Assembly: GCA_028829895.1 (NCBI GenBank)
Contig: CM054182.1
Coordinates: forward strand, 34,604,879 to 34,668,878
Reading direction: 5' to 3'
DNA from: Sinotaia quadrata
Lineage: Eukaryota > Mollusca > Gastropoda > Architaenioglossa > Viviparidae
Length of the DNA stretch: 64,000 nt
Of the stretch, positions 1 through 13,600 are shown in pieces; position 1 is the stretch's first letter, and every line of letters begins with the position of its first letter. Under the pieces are notes generated by a model. That model saw only the letters and a program-made list of their open reading frames with translations. It made no database searches and had not been told where the DNA came from. The position numbers and the translations under genes are program-made.

Positions 1-765
1 AGCAGGAGGTGCCAATATGAACCAGATCCTGGGCTAGAGAAGACAGAACTTTGTGCCTGTAATTATGAAAACAAAGCTTTGTTTTCATACCATATAAAGA
101 ATAACATCTTTTTTGAGAGAAAAAAAGATAAAAAAGAAGAAGGGATCTTGTTGACTTGGCTATAATACTGGTAAAGAGAATTACATGGCTGAAAGAGGAT
201 ATATAATACTGCCTAAGACTGCATGGAGATGCAGGTCATAAAGATGCAAACCTTGTAAACCCCCTTGTAAGCTGTTATATGTTATATATGCTTTATGGCC
301 TTCAAAGTCTTGAATTTGCTGGCCCTTGTAAGCAGTTATATGTTTTATATGTTATATGGCCTTCAAAGTCTTGAATTTGCTGGCTCTAGTGAATAGTTTG
401 TGAAGTTCTCCTTACCCAGTTTGCATATACATAATGATAATAACAAAATTACAAGATTAAAATAACAGCTTTATATTATAGATAAAACAATACTTTAAAA
501 AGTAACAAACCTATCAACCACAATGGATCAAAACACAGTAAACTAAACAAACTCCATGAAAGATCAAAATAAAATTCAGCAGTTTCAAAAGTAAAAAATT
601 ATTACAACCATCATCATGATTTACTGTACACAAACTTATATCATCAGAACACACATTTTGAGCATAAAAGATTTGTACAATATGAACTAACAAAAAATGA
701 ATGGGACTACCTATGAGGAATATCAAAACATGAAAGAAAAAATTCAGTTATCAAAATGGGCTTAC
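1..765 (-). other. SEC24 intron 21, incomplete, with a 61-bp tandem duplication
   Basis: This is AT-rich intronic sequence downstream of the last visible donor. Positions 262-383 hold two near-identical 61-bp copies sharing CTTTGAAGGCCAT on the minus strand's sense. A good acceptor (TAATTACAG) exists near 79, but the sequence behind it does not resemble the SEC24 C-terminus in phase 0. I see no other gene. Confidence 0.6.
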
Positions 766-963
766 CATTCCTTCAGGAATAGATGCGAAATTGGACACAT
801 CAAACACTTCTTGGCAGAAAACATCAGAAACAGACCCACCAACCATAAGATACATATTTTCACCTTGATCCATCAGGTAGACACCATGCCGATCAATGTT
901 AGCTGAAGACAATTGTAGAAGTGGGGCCTTGGGAACAGTTTCACTGCCTCGCTTCTCCACATT
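766..963 (-). CDS. SEC24: SEC24 exon 21 (residues 1170-1235), gelsolin-like domain start
   Basis: The 198-nt exon has acceptor TTTTCAG and donor ATG/GTAAGC, phase 0 to phase 0. It encodes [33 protein letters not shown] and [10 protein letters not shown], the family's gelsolin-like C-terminal domain. The next exon (LPELD-type start, about 80 residues to the stop) is not visible in positions 1-765. Confidence 0.95.
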
Positions 964-3900
964 CTGAAAACAAACCCACCCCAGAAGAAAATGTAACAGT
1001 TTACCACAGGGAAATGCACTAAGCATGTAATTGTATGCTCTACAGTCTACAAGTTACTTTTGCAATATAAATGTGCAAATCAATGATAAAACAATACAGA
1101 TGTAATCCAACATATAAAACATCTTTGACACCTTCTCATACCTCATCATTAAGGACATGCACTGGGTACAGGTTAGGATATATACTTTGAAGAAAAGATG
1201 CTGTTGGGTGGTTCTTAGCAAGATGATGTGCATACACTCGGTCATCAAGCAATACATTTGCTGACAATTTGAATGCCACCTGCCAAAAAAAAAAGAAAAA
1301 AGAAAAAAGAAAGAAAAAAAAGAATGATAAACATTCTGAAAACGAAATATTGTACTGAACGTATCTTTAATGAGTTTTAGATAATAATCAAATTATTTCT
1401 TTTTTTAAACTTCTCAGACAATTTGCTTTTTCTTATAATATTTTTTTTAAAGAACTTCTTTTACATTTGAATGATTTAAATAAGAATAATGTTTTATAAC
1501 AATTTACTTTTACTGATTTAGGTGTGAAATGCTAAAATTAAAACATCATTAGCATTGACAAGATTCATATAATTGCAAATGATTTACAGTAAACTAGGTT
1601 AATTAATAAATGGTAACCTCACTCTATTTTCCTCAAATCTTAAGCACTCTGTAAATAAAATAAAAAAATTTAAAAAAAACACAATGGCTTCAGGAAAGAG
1701 CAACCTTTCCATCATTATGCACAGAGGCAATGCAAAATGAAAAAGCTTGAAATGATACTTACACTCTTGAGCATGGCAAGGGTGTAGAGAGGAATGAGGC
1801 GAAGAGAGTAGGGGACTACCAAAGCACCTACACGTTGTGACCCAGGAACCTGTGTGGCATAAGCATTCATCATGTCCTGACAAGCATTCATCATTGCATC
1901 ACGAGCATCCTCCAGAGACGAGCTGATGGTTCGGTCCACCGCTATGTCAGAATGCAAGTTATATTTACATGTGAGAATCCTCCTTTAAAGTATTTACAAT
2001 CTTTAGAAAATATAAAGGTTTAATTCAAAAACAAAGAAATCATAAAAAGTTTTCTTATCTTTTTGTTGAACTCGCGAATTTTGGCATTGTTTTTTTTTTT
2101 TTTTTAACAAGTCTACTAAAAAATTTAATGCGACTGTAATTATCAATGGATTTAAAAAAATTAAATTACTACCTATTATAGACATACTAAGGAATCTTAA
2201 AAGTATTATTTTTAATTTATTTCGAATTCAAAAACAAAGAAATAATACAAAGTTTTCTTATATTTTTGTTGAACTTGGGAACGTTTTCACCATTTTTTTT
2301 TTTACTAGTCTACTAAATAATTAAAAGCAAGTATAATTCGTACAATTCTAAAATGATTTTCAAAGTAAGTATTATGGGGGACATTTTTAAAGTATTTATT
2401 TAAATTTAATTACCAAACGTGTTGTGTTTATTATTTCAAATTCAAAAATAAATAAATAAATAAAAAGGTTTCTTACCTTTTCCACATGTTGTCCTTCGTC
2501 AATTTGTTAGTAGTTTCCTTGAATAAAATCCAAAGAAAATGATTTCTGTTAATTACCACTTGAATGTATGGTACAAATTGTTCTTGTGTAAATATTCACT
2601 ATTTCCTGGGAAAATTGGATGCTTTTGAACAAAACAAAAGTGTCACATGAAAGCCCTGATGCTTTGCTTTGAGAACGACTGTTTTTTCTTTTTTTTATTA
2701 TCACATGGTCACATCCAAAATTTCAGTAGGCTGGTTGAATTTCATCTACAATTTATTACAATTAACCACACAATAAAGTTAGGTAGGATCAAGCAAACAA
2801 CTTGAAACATGCCATATGCTATCAAAAACTTTGGTTCAAAATGGCGGCTCAACTTCAACAAGCATGGGGCGACTCGGGATTTCCGAACTTTTAATGATAT
2901 GACCTTCCTAAAAATAGTTAGCCAATGATAAAATTTAGAGCAGATTGGCTGTGAACCCAAACATATCTTTCTCCTTGACCTTGATTGTTATTTTTTTAAA
3001 AGTACCATCGTGTACACTGAGCGAGTGAGCGCCCTTTTCAGGCCTAATGACGGACAAAAACACGACGTCATCCCTTGAATGTGACCCTGCACCTCAAAGT
3101 TACCGCTAATAATCCTTATTTTACTGGTATTCATTTGCTAAGACAGCATAGTGGACACTTTCAAGAGTCATATATAATAATCTTTGTTAAACTATAATTA
3201 TTTGTTAAGGCAGAATGGTGGACAATTTGAAGAGTTGTCTGTAATAATTCTTTATTTTACTGTGTTTTAATTTCTTTAGACAGAATGGTGGACAATTTGA
3301 AGGGTTACCTCTAACTATCTTGATTTTACTGGTATTCATTTCGAAAGGAGTGGACTATTTCAAGAGTTTGAAAAAGAAATATTGCATACCCATTTTAGCC
3401 AGGAGAGCAGCAATGGCCTGCTGGTCAGCATTAGCAAACACGTCACTTAACTGATTGGTGATTGGCACACAAAGTGTATGGACTCTAATTCTTCTTTCAC
3501 CTGAAATGCAAAAAAAAACCATTTAGTCTAGAACAGCTCAAATATGGAAACAAAGATTATCAAATTATTTTTGTTATTAGGAAGAATCAAGAATATGAAT
3601 CCTATGAACAGAACTAAATATACACAAATGAGTCATATCAATCAGAAACACCTCACAATACCTGAGGATTGTATCCCAGAACAAACTGGCATATTGCACA
3701 AGCTTTTCTACAAGAAATAGATTTAAAAGTAAGGGGATGCATTTCTAAGCAATGAAAAATACTAGGTTTTCCAAGAATATGAATTCTAAACATGAATAAA
3801 TATACATTATCAAAATATAAATAACATTTATAATGATGCTTAAACTAAAGCAAACTGTTACTTTTTGCTGGGAGACAGGCAAGATGTTAATTCTCCACTA

Positions 3901-6900
3901 TCCTGGGTCACCTGTAAACTTAGGCTAATCACCCAAACAGACCTTCTGGTTGGCTATGTTAAAAAGATGAATAATAGATAACGTAGATAGAAAAGTGATA
4001 GTTCTAGAGGATAGTTTGAGCCTCCTGATACATACAGCCAGGACAGTAATACAGGTGACAGGCTACAACATATAACATTTAAGTGTTACTCTAACATGAG
4101 TGGTCTATGTATCAACAATAAATGTATTCTGCAATATATATATAGAAAAATAGTTCAACAGTTACAATTATAGTTTATATATATAGTTAATGTGCCTAAT
4201 CACAACTATGTGGTGTTGTAAGAGAATGTTGGTTTTGAGTCATATGGCATTGTAGTAGTAATTTGGTTCATTCATAAGAGTGAACTAGAAATGAGTATAA
4301 GAGAACCTGAATGTTTCTGAGTGAACTTTCACTAATCTCATCAATGAATAAAATAGCATTCAGACTTCAATAATTTTCTTACATATTCATCACATCAGAC
4401 TGGCAATCATTTATAATGTAAATAGTACAGGAAGTTTTATGTTACTATAGTAACAACTCATGTGTAACTTAGAAAGAAATGTTTCGAACAGTCATTTGGA
4501 TACATCAGTGAAGAGGGCAACAAATGTTAATACTTTGGAATGCAACACATTGGCATAGGTTTGACAAAATGAAAGCAAGCAGGCAGTAATTTATTCCTCA
4601 TTTAAGTTCACCTGCTATTTTAATTGACAGTTTAGTGGAGACAGTGTCTTTAAAGCAGCAAAGGAAACAATTACAAAATTTAATTTAGTTTAAATGCTCT
4701 ACAGTCTGCGCTTTAATTAATTTTCTGAAACAACATCTTTTACAACATAAGAAATAAGAGCACAAATCAAATGTACACTTGAAAAAGATTCCTTTACAGT
4801 GAAGCAATTTCAAAGGATACCATAATATTACAGTATGTAACATGATAAATGCTCAAGTAAAATAGAACTTTTACAATAAGACTTTCAGTTTGACAGCTGT
4901 GTTCTAACCTTTGCTAGAGGTATATAGAAGAGCTGCCTGGAAACAGGCATTACTTGACTCAGTCAAATTCTCTTCAATAGACATCTGCATACCAAAACCT
5001 GCATCAGGATTCACATTCGGTAAAGACAGTAAGTCCGTTGATCGTACAAAGAAGTTTCCATGGAAAGTGTGAATGCTGAGACCTGATGAAAAAAATAAAC
5101 ATATGATAACTTAAGGAGATAGGAAATCAAACATATATAACGCTAACTTAACAGAGATATGTAAAGAAAAATAAATAATACCCTAACTTACAGAGACCTT
5201 TCGGCAAAGATAAACAAAAATGGACACCTTTGGGAAAAGATAAACATGCAAGACAGAAGCTGTAGGCAAAGTTAAACATACACTAAGTGAGACTAGTAGG
5301 CAAAATTAAAAATACACTAAATAATGCAGACCTGTAGACCAGATTAAATATCAACTAATGAAGACCTTTATGCAAAGGATAAACATACATTCACTTCTAA
5401 AGACCTGTAAGAAAAGATGAAGATACACTAGAGGCCTGTGGGTAAAGATAAACATACATTCACTTCTAAAGGCCTGTAAGAAAAGATGAAGATACACTAG
5501 AGGCCTGTGGGCAAAGATAAACATACATTCACTTCTAAAGGCCTGTAAGAAAAGATGAAGATACACTAGCTTTAAGAGACATGTGGGCAAAGATAAATAT
5601 ATGCTCACTAACTGAAACCCTCCCTGAAACCTGAAAAAAAGATAAAGATATACTGAGATGTAAAAGCAGGAAGCAAAAGTTAACATACATGTAACACAAC
5701 CGAACATACATCAGACTGGAAAATACAGATAAACATACAATAATGGAGATCTGAAGGTCAAGATTAAAAAAATACACTAACAAACTGACACCTTTTGGCA
5801 ACATTAAACATGAGACCTGCAGACAGATTAACATACTCCATCAGGAAACATTTAATTAAGAGATGTATGTCAGTAAAAATAGAAAGACACTAATTTTGAA
5901 GACCATGATACTAAAAGTAGGTAGTGGCACATGACAGGAAAAGCTGGCAGACAACTGAAAGAAGTGTCTAAATTGCTTGTTTTCTCACTAAGGAAAAGAT
6001 GGTTAATAATGCAATGATCTCAATAAACTTGGTATCAAAAGAAAGATCAAGTTTTTGTCTTTTCTGCTGTACGTTTGTTTTGTGTTTATAATTTATCAAA
6101 CATTGTTTTGGGGGGCAGAAAATCTATGCACTCAAGCGAGTTTGTCGTCCACAGTCACACTTAAAAATGGCCTTAAAATATCATTTCTGGCACTTGGGGT
6201 CAGAAAACTTTGTTTCTGCCAACTGATACATGTCATGGAAATCTAAAAATAGACCCTTTAAAAGAGGAAACCTTGCAGAGCACTGCGTATACAGTTAAAG
6301 CACCATGCCAATTTTCATTGCATTAAATACTGAGGTATTTAAAATATTTATGATTTTCTGTTACATTTCTTGAAATATCAACTGTTTTTTTGAAAATTGA
6401 TGATTTTTCAAATTTTAATGGTGTATATCTTTAAATGTAAGTGATAGACCTTGCTGGGAAAAAAATATCATTGTAGTAGGTAATAGATACTGCCTAAAAA
6501 ATATAATTTATACCTACCAGTCTATTACATCAATCATTGGTCGACCTAAAAAATGCTGTTTCATTTAAATTGGAGTGCAAAAATTTACTATTTAGAGCAA
6601 CTTTTCATGCTAGTTGTATGATAATAACTATTTCAAATGATTCCATTTTCCTATGTGCTCACAACAACTTCTTTCAAAATAAGTAACTTTCATAATATTG
6701 TTGACTTTTTTGTAGGAACTGCAACTTGTTAAATTTGTGAAAAAATGCATTACTTTTTTGACGATGTACTTTCTTTTAAAAAAATATTTTAAGCAGTTAC
6801 TCATTAATATAATTTTTTAGCTGCCAATACCTACTAAAAGTATAAAATATTGTAAAAGCATTTGCAGAGGTAAGAATTTTTAAAAATTATTTTCACACCT

Positions 6901-7605
6901 ATCCCTATAAAAAGTATTTAAATCTCTTTCTTACATTAGGATTATAAATGATGAATAACTACAGGCATACATAAAATCTATTGAAAAGATTTATGAATAA
7001 AGACAAATAGGATAAATTAAAGATATTAATAATAATTTTGAGATTAAAAATTACTTTTCATAACTTATAATCTTGAAAAAAAGACATTTAAAACTCATAA
7101 TAAATAGTATAAAATTATATAGACAAAAAGATTAAAGATTCAGAAGAAAATATTAAAACAGCAACCATCCACACACAAAGAACTTCAAGCAAAATCTTAT
7201 GCAAATACTCGTTGAAAAGAAAAGATGTCAAAGAAATTTAGCTGACAGTTAAAACGAATCATAACTAACCTCTTGTGCAGCGTATTCTCATCACTGACTC
7301 AAAGCCAATCTTTCGTGTGAGATATCTACGGAAGTCTGCTTCAAATTTATCAGTCAATCCAGGGTTCTTTGTTGTATGGAAAGAAGGATAGTAGTGAACG
7401 CTGCCTGCTGAATACTTAGAGATGCAAGCTTTGAAAAAAAAAAGTTTCTCAACATTTCAGCTCACAATACAAATGAACTACAACAATTTATTCCTCATAA
7501 ACAGGTATTTTTAAAAAGTGAAATAAGCTTTCCAGTATTATCAAAGGGATTATATAGAGTCTAAGAGAGCAATAATAATCAAAGATCTTTCCTGACTGGT
7601 TGCTC

Positions 7606-7652
<47 letters not shown>

Positions 7653-10600
7653 TGAGAATAATGTTTCTCATACAACCAGATGGGCATTAAAAAAAAATGA
7701 ATAGGAGTTTGGAATTTCCCCTCACAAAACAAATAAAATGTGTATGCCCATTTGAGCCTACGAGTGCAAAAAACTTAAAATTTTAAAATGTTTCTCAAAC
7801 AAAACAATGTTGAAAAAAATACAATAAAGATAACTCTGCAGAAGAATGTCAATACCCACAAGTATTTGGAGTGTTTTACACATTTGTTTTCATTATTAAT
7901 TAAATTAAAATTTGATTAATTCGAAACAGTTAAAAGTATGTTCCAGTTTCAGTTTTATGATTTCCAAGTGGACACACTGATGAACAGATGTAGTAATTCA
8001 AGTTTGTTATGGCAATGTGCATGTTTAAATCACAGTGGTAAACCAAGTCTATTTAGGCAAGGACCTGTATCATAATGTTGCAGACATATGTGAGCCCCTG
8101 AGTATCAGTGGTAAACCTGGTTTACTTAGGCAAGCATAATACTTAAGATACTGGGTTGTTTAATGAAAAAATACTTACACACAGAAGCAATGTCTGCATA
8201 CTGGCCATTAAGCATGAACAAATCCACAGCTATTTGCTGTGCTGAGCAATCAAGGGCCAACTTCTTATAGAAATCTGTAGCTGGTCCCATGTTGGAAGCA
8301 TTCTGGAATTTAGAGAAACAAATATAAATAATGAGTTTGCTATTTTTTGGTACAAAATTAAAATCTTTCTTAAAAGTATCAGTTTGTAATAAAACAAATT
8401 GTTTTCTCATTTAAAGAAACAAATTAAAAGTAATTCAATATTAAAAGTTCTGTAAGAGAAGGCTGGTAGAAAGGGAGGAGAGATAGCAACTAGACAATGC
8501 CTTCTTGTCAAAGACAAATTAATTTTCTTCAAAAGAAAAATCAGAGTTAAAGAAATTTTAATATTCAGACAATTACTTAAAAATGTACATTTCACTGAAC
8601 TGTCATAACCAAAATCTAACACGTAAATTTAAATATAATAAATGTCTGAATTTGCAATAACATAAAATATTTAGGTTGAATCATTATAAACAGATGCATA
8701 CCAAGCCTGCTGCTTGTGAACCTGCTTGCCTGGATTCCAATGCGCCCTGGCCAACTGTTGGCAGAGTTGTCTGCATTACCGTTATCCGCCCACCTGTTGA
8801 AGTCTTTACAGATACAAGAAATAACTTTTGAAAAAGAATAAAAAAATAAGATAATTATTTTATGCAGCTTTTTAAAAAGAATTATTCAAATGAACAACAA
8901 TAAAATGTGTTATTAAAAACTGAAAAAATAATGTCAAATATTCTGGTGAAAAAGATCAATTATCCATCTTTAAAGCCAATCTAAAAAAAAATATATAAAA
9001 ATGATCCTGAGGCACAACATTTTTTTTTTGCCTCTTGGGATTTTGTGAGGCAAAAATTGTTTATTATGTTGGCAGTGCCTTGCAACAATTTTTCAAAATA
9101 TTACACCATTTAAAGTTCATAATTGACTTTCTTTTCTCTCTCTTTTTTCAACTGTCAACAGGAAAGCTGAATTTTTTTGTTATTCAACTCAGTTTTCACT
9201 TGTTGACAATGGGGAAAAACATTTCTCTATTCATATGGGGAGTTAGGTAAAATGTGTTTCTTGTACAATCCTGATTTATTCTTATTATTTCTAATAGCTA
9301 AAATATTTGTTAAGTTTATATTTAGACTCATCTTTAGTCCTTCTACAAGTATTTTGATTTATGGTTAAGTCATAATTTCAAAAGATAGTCATATATAAAG
9401 AAAAGCCACTTCTGTCTTGTGCCAATATTCTGATTTAGATTTTAACCATAATTTTAAAAGATAATTCAAATAAATGAAAAATATTTAAGTTCATATCTAG
9501 ATGGCTTTCAAATTTGTACAAGTATTCTAATTTATACTTAGGCTATAATTTCCTGCTGTGAAATCAACTTATGAAGTATTGATGAGAGAGAAAGAAATAA
9601 TGATGACAGATGGAAAAGGAAATAAAAAATAGTGGCACAAATTACCATCAGCTTGAAAGCAGCCTGCAAGGCCACCCCAAGTGCACTGCCTGTTTCATTG
9701 TTGCCTTCAAAGAGTTGAGGCAACTGGTTGAGTAATTCAGTGATCATCTCTTTGCTTTCATGTATGTTCGTCAATAGGTTGTCTGGACATGGCAGGAACA
9801 CATCTAAAAAAGACAAAGAGTCAGTTATGTCTGCCTAGTATTTCTTTAAACTGAGGAGAAAATAAAGATATGATAGCAGAAATGAATCTATAAATGAAAT
9901 GAAAAAATATATGTACTTCTAAAGTGCTAATGATAATTAGCAAATAAATTATGTGTAACAAGCATGTACACCTATGAATAATGTCATACCTTCAAGATCA
10001 GGGACAATCAGCATTTGTGGTTGAGACAGGCCCTCTGACAAATTAAAAAAATAAAGGGAGCTATCAAAGCAAAGAAAACCAATTTGTGTGCGGGCGTCAC
10101 CTGGTAACCGCTCCAACTCTTCTAAAAGAACCTGTGAAAAAAGCCGAAGGTAGCCTGCAACAATCATACAGTATTGTGTTAAAAGTGGAACTGATGGTAA
10201 TAATGATACAGCATTATGTTAAAAGTGGAACCGATAGTGTGTAATAATGATACAGAATTGTGTTAAAAGTGGAAATTATAGTATATAATAATGACAGCAT
10301 TATTTTAAAAGTGGAAATGATAATGTGCAACAATGATATATTATTATGTTAAAGGAGAAACTGATAGTTTGTAACACTTATACAGTATGTTAAAAGTTTA
10401 ACTAATAGTGAACAACAATGATAAAGTGGATAAAAACAACCATTCACAATGATACAATAGTGTGTGAAAGTAGTGAAAATATCCATCACAACAATGATAT
10501 AATGATGTTAATAACATTCCTTATGAAGGTTCTTAACCAAAAAAAAAAGAAAGAAAGAATAAAATCTGTCATTCTTAAACAAAAATTAATTAAAATACAA

Positions 10601-13600
10601 AAAGACAACTGTTTTCAAAATTATTAATTGGTATTACTCCAAAAATTGCAAGTTTTTAAAACATCATCAAGTATCATTTAATTTAACTGGATATATAAAA
10701 TTAGCAATGCATACCAACTATTACTGAATAAAATAAATAAAAATATAAAACTGTAGATTATCTAGACATTACAGAGGCAACATTTATGCAGTTGGCTGAC
10801 AGCCCACTCATGCTTACTGGTACATAAATATATTGTCACCATCCCTCCTTCCTCTCTCAGTTGAAAGGGGAGATAATGGCTAGCTAATGCTTCACTGGAT
10901 CTTGTGTAGATGGTGTGATGAGTATCCACATGATAGAACAAACCAAGATGTTTATTTGGAAAGAGTTTTTATTCTGCATGCAGGATTATGAATACGTTGG
11001 GATATGTGTGTGCACAAATGTACCAGGGATATGTGAAGTGTAAACAGACAGAACAACAAATAAACAAATGCACTCACTCACTCTCAAAGCCAAAGACAGA
11101 AACTTTAGAATTAAAAATTTCTATCTAAGTATTTATTTTTTTTAAAATGGGGTTCCTCATGCACTGTGTTAATCAGTTATTCAGGACTAGACACACTCAC
11201 ATTCATGGGGTGGGGGGACAAGAGCAATGAATAATGAATAACGAAAAGAAATGATAAATAATAAAGTCAGCAAATTATCTCGCAAGACAGCAACCTCATC
11301 ATACAAATATCATACATACAAAACGATAATGTTCAAAGTTTTGGGGCTTTCTTTTAAAATAATTCAACCACTATTAATTGTGTGCATTAACTACTGGTGA
11401 TTTAAAAATCAGGTAAAAGGAACTGAATGCCGGCAATTTGCCTGATCTAAAACTCTTACAAGATCACATATTACTGAATGAAATGAAATGGTCTTAAGTG
11501 ATATAAAAATAACTCTTAAACATATTACTGAAAGAAATGAAATGGTCTTAAAGTGATATAAAAACAACTCTTACACGATCACATATTACTGAATGAAATG
11601 AAATGGTCTTAAGTGATATAAAAACAACTCTTAAACATATTACTGAAAGAAATGAAATGGTCTTAAAGTGATATAAAAACAACTCTTACATGATCACATA
11701 TTACTGAATGAAATGAAATGGTCTTTAAGTGATATAAAAACAACTCGTACACGATCACATATTACTGAATGAAATGAAATGGTGTCTCAAAGATTAAAAA
11801 AATTAACATACTTTTATTGAATGAAATAAAATGGTGTTTCAGTGATTTTAAAATAACAACAAAACTCATACAAGATCACATGCTACTAAATGGAATGATA
11901 TGGTGTCTCAAAGATAAAAAAAAGTTTATAGACCAAGTGAAATGGAATCTAGGTCAAATTGTGAATGTGATTTGTCCCATTACTAAGATACACAGTCCCC
12001 AAGCCCTTGGGATAAAGCAAGCGGAAGTGACGTCCGGCAGGGGGTCAAATGGCCGTCAATGTAATTTTCTTTGGTACACCATTTGACTTTGATCCAATTA
12101 ATGCTGATGACAGTGAAAGTTCATCTGACAGTAGTTTGCATACCATTTCTAATGATGTTGGAGATACTGATGATGACTGAGTCTGGTAAGTTATTTTTCT
12201 GATAATATAAAGTAACTGTACTACATGCCATATGTTTGTAGTCATCGTTAAACACACACATATTTCTAATTATTATTAAAATGAGTTATGTATGATTTTT
12301 ATATAAATGATGAAAGCTTTTTAAGCATAGTCTTGTAATTCATTATATATATATATATATATGACATTATCTACCAATATTAGTATTAATAGCGATAGTA
12401 TTAACTAACAATCTGTACTAACATTTAGAGAATAGCAATATATTTATGTTTTAAATAAGTGATTATCATTCTGTATATAAAGTTACTTTATTTTCTAACG
12501 ATGAAAAATATAAATAACAGCAGTATAGTCTTGTTTTCAAGTGAGTGATTTGTATTCGTATTATAATTTAATATTATAATTTTTAATTACTTTACCTACA
12601 AGTAGTGTAGTTTCATTTATATTTCTCTCTCTATATTTGTATTTTTGTGCATGAATGTCTGTACAAGTGTTATGTGTGATTATGTTTTGTGTTTACTATT
12701 TTATTTATTTAGTAATTTAAATCAAAAGCTTTAAAATTAAAAAATTAATGGCCAATGTTATATTAATTTAATAGTTAGATCATCTTATAAAGCTTAAATA
12801 TATGCATTTCTACTTATTAATATTACATATATTGTGCATAGATGATATAAAGTAACAATCAAGTACACAGTTACAAAAAAAAAAATGGCTAGAATTCTAG
12901 AGGAAAAAATCCCAGTTTTTGCCACCTATTAGTGGTGGTATAATTAGTGCAACAAAATTCTATAACTTCTAAAATGCAGTATTATGAAACCATAAACTGT
13001 AAAGTAAAATATTTAATTATATTGACAATACCAAAATAAATGCATTTATACAAATCTCTGAAGTTTAAATTTTGCAGTCTTGATTTTAAGAATGGGATTA
13101 CTCATTGCATACGGATTTATTCTTATCTATGGTTGACCTAGATTCCATTTAACTTGGTCTTTAACAATCTGAAAAGATCACATGCTACTGAATGAAATGA
13201 AATGGTGTCTCAAACTAGATAAAAATGCTGAAAAACTGAAAAGATCACATGCTATTGAATGAAATGAAATGGTGTTTCAAAGATAAAGCTTAAACAAACT
13301 TGTATAAATCACATGCTACTGAATGAAATGAAATGGTGTCTTAAAGATAAAAAAGTTTAACAAACTTGTAAAGATCACATGCTACTGAATGAAATGAAAT
13401 GGTGCCTCAAAGATAAAAAAAAGCTTATCAAACTTAAAAAATCACATGCTACTGAATGAAATCATAACAAACCTGTGTCCACGGCATTGAAAGAGACATC
13501 CAGCACAAAGAGGTATATAGCAGGCTGAGGAGGTCGTAGCTGCAAGACAATGAAATAGTCAGAAAAATGGAATGTCTGGGAAATGTCAGAAATCTATTTA

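Noticed and set aside
1..78. Minus-strand sequence after TAATTACAG as the last SEC24 exon
   Set aside because: In the required phase 0 it reads AQSSVFSSPGSGSYW, unlike the LPELD block expected in SEC24A/B, so the true exon is probably outside the window.
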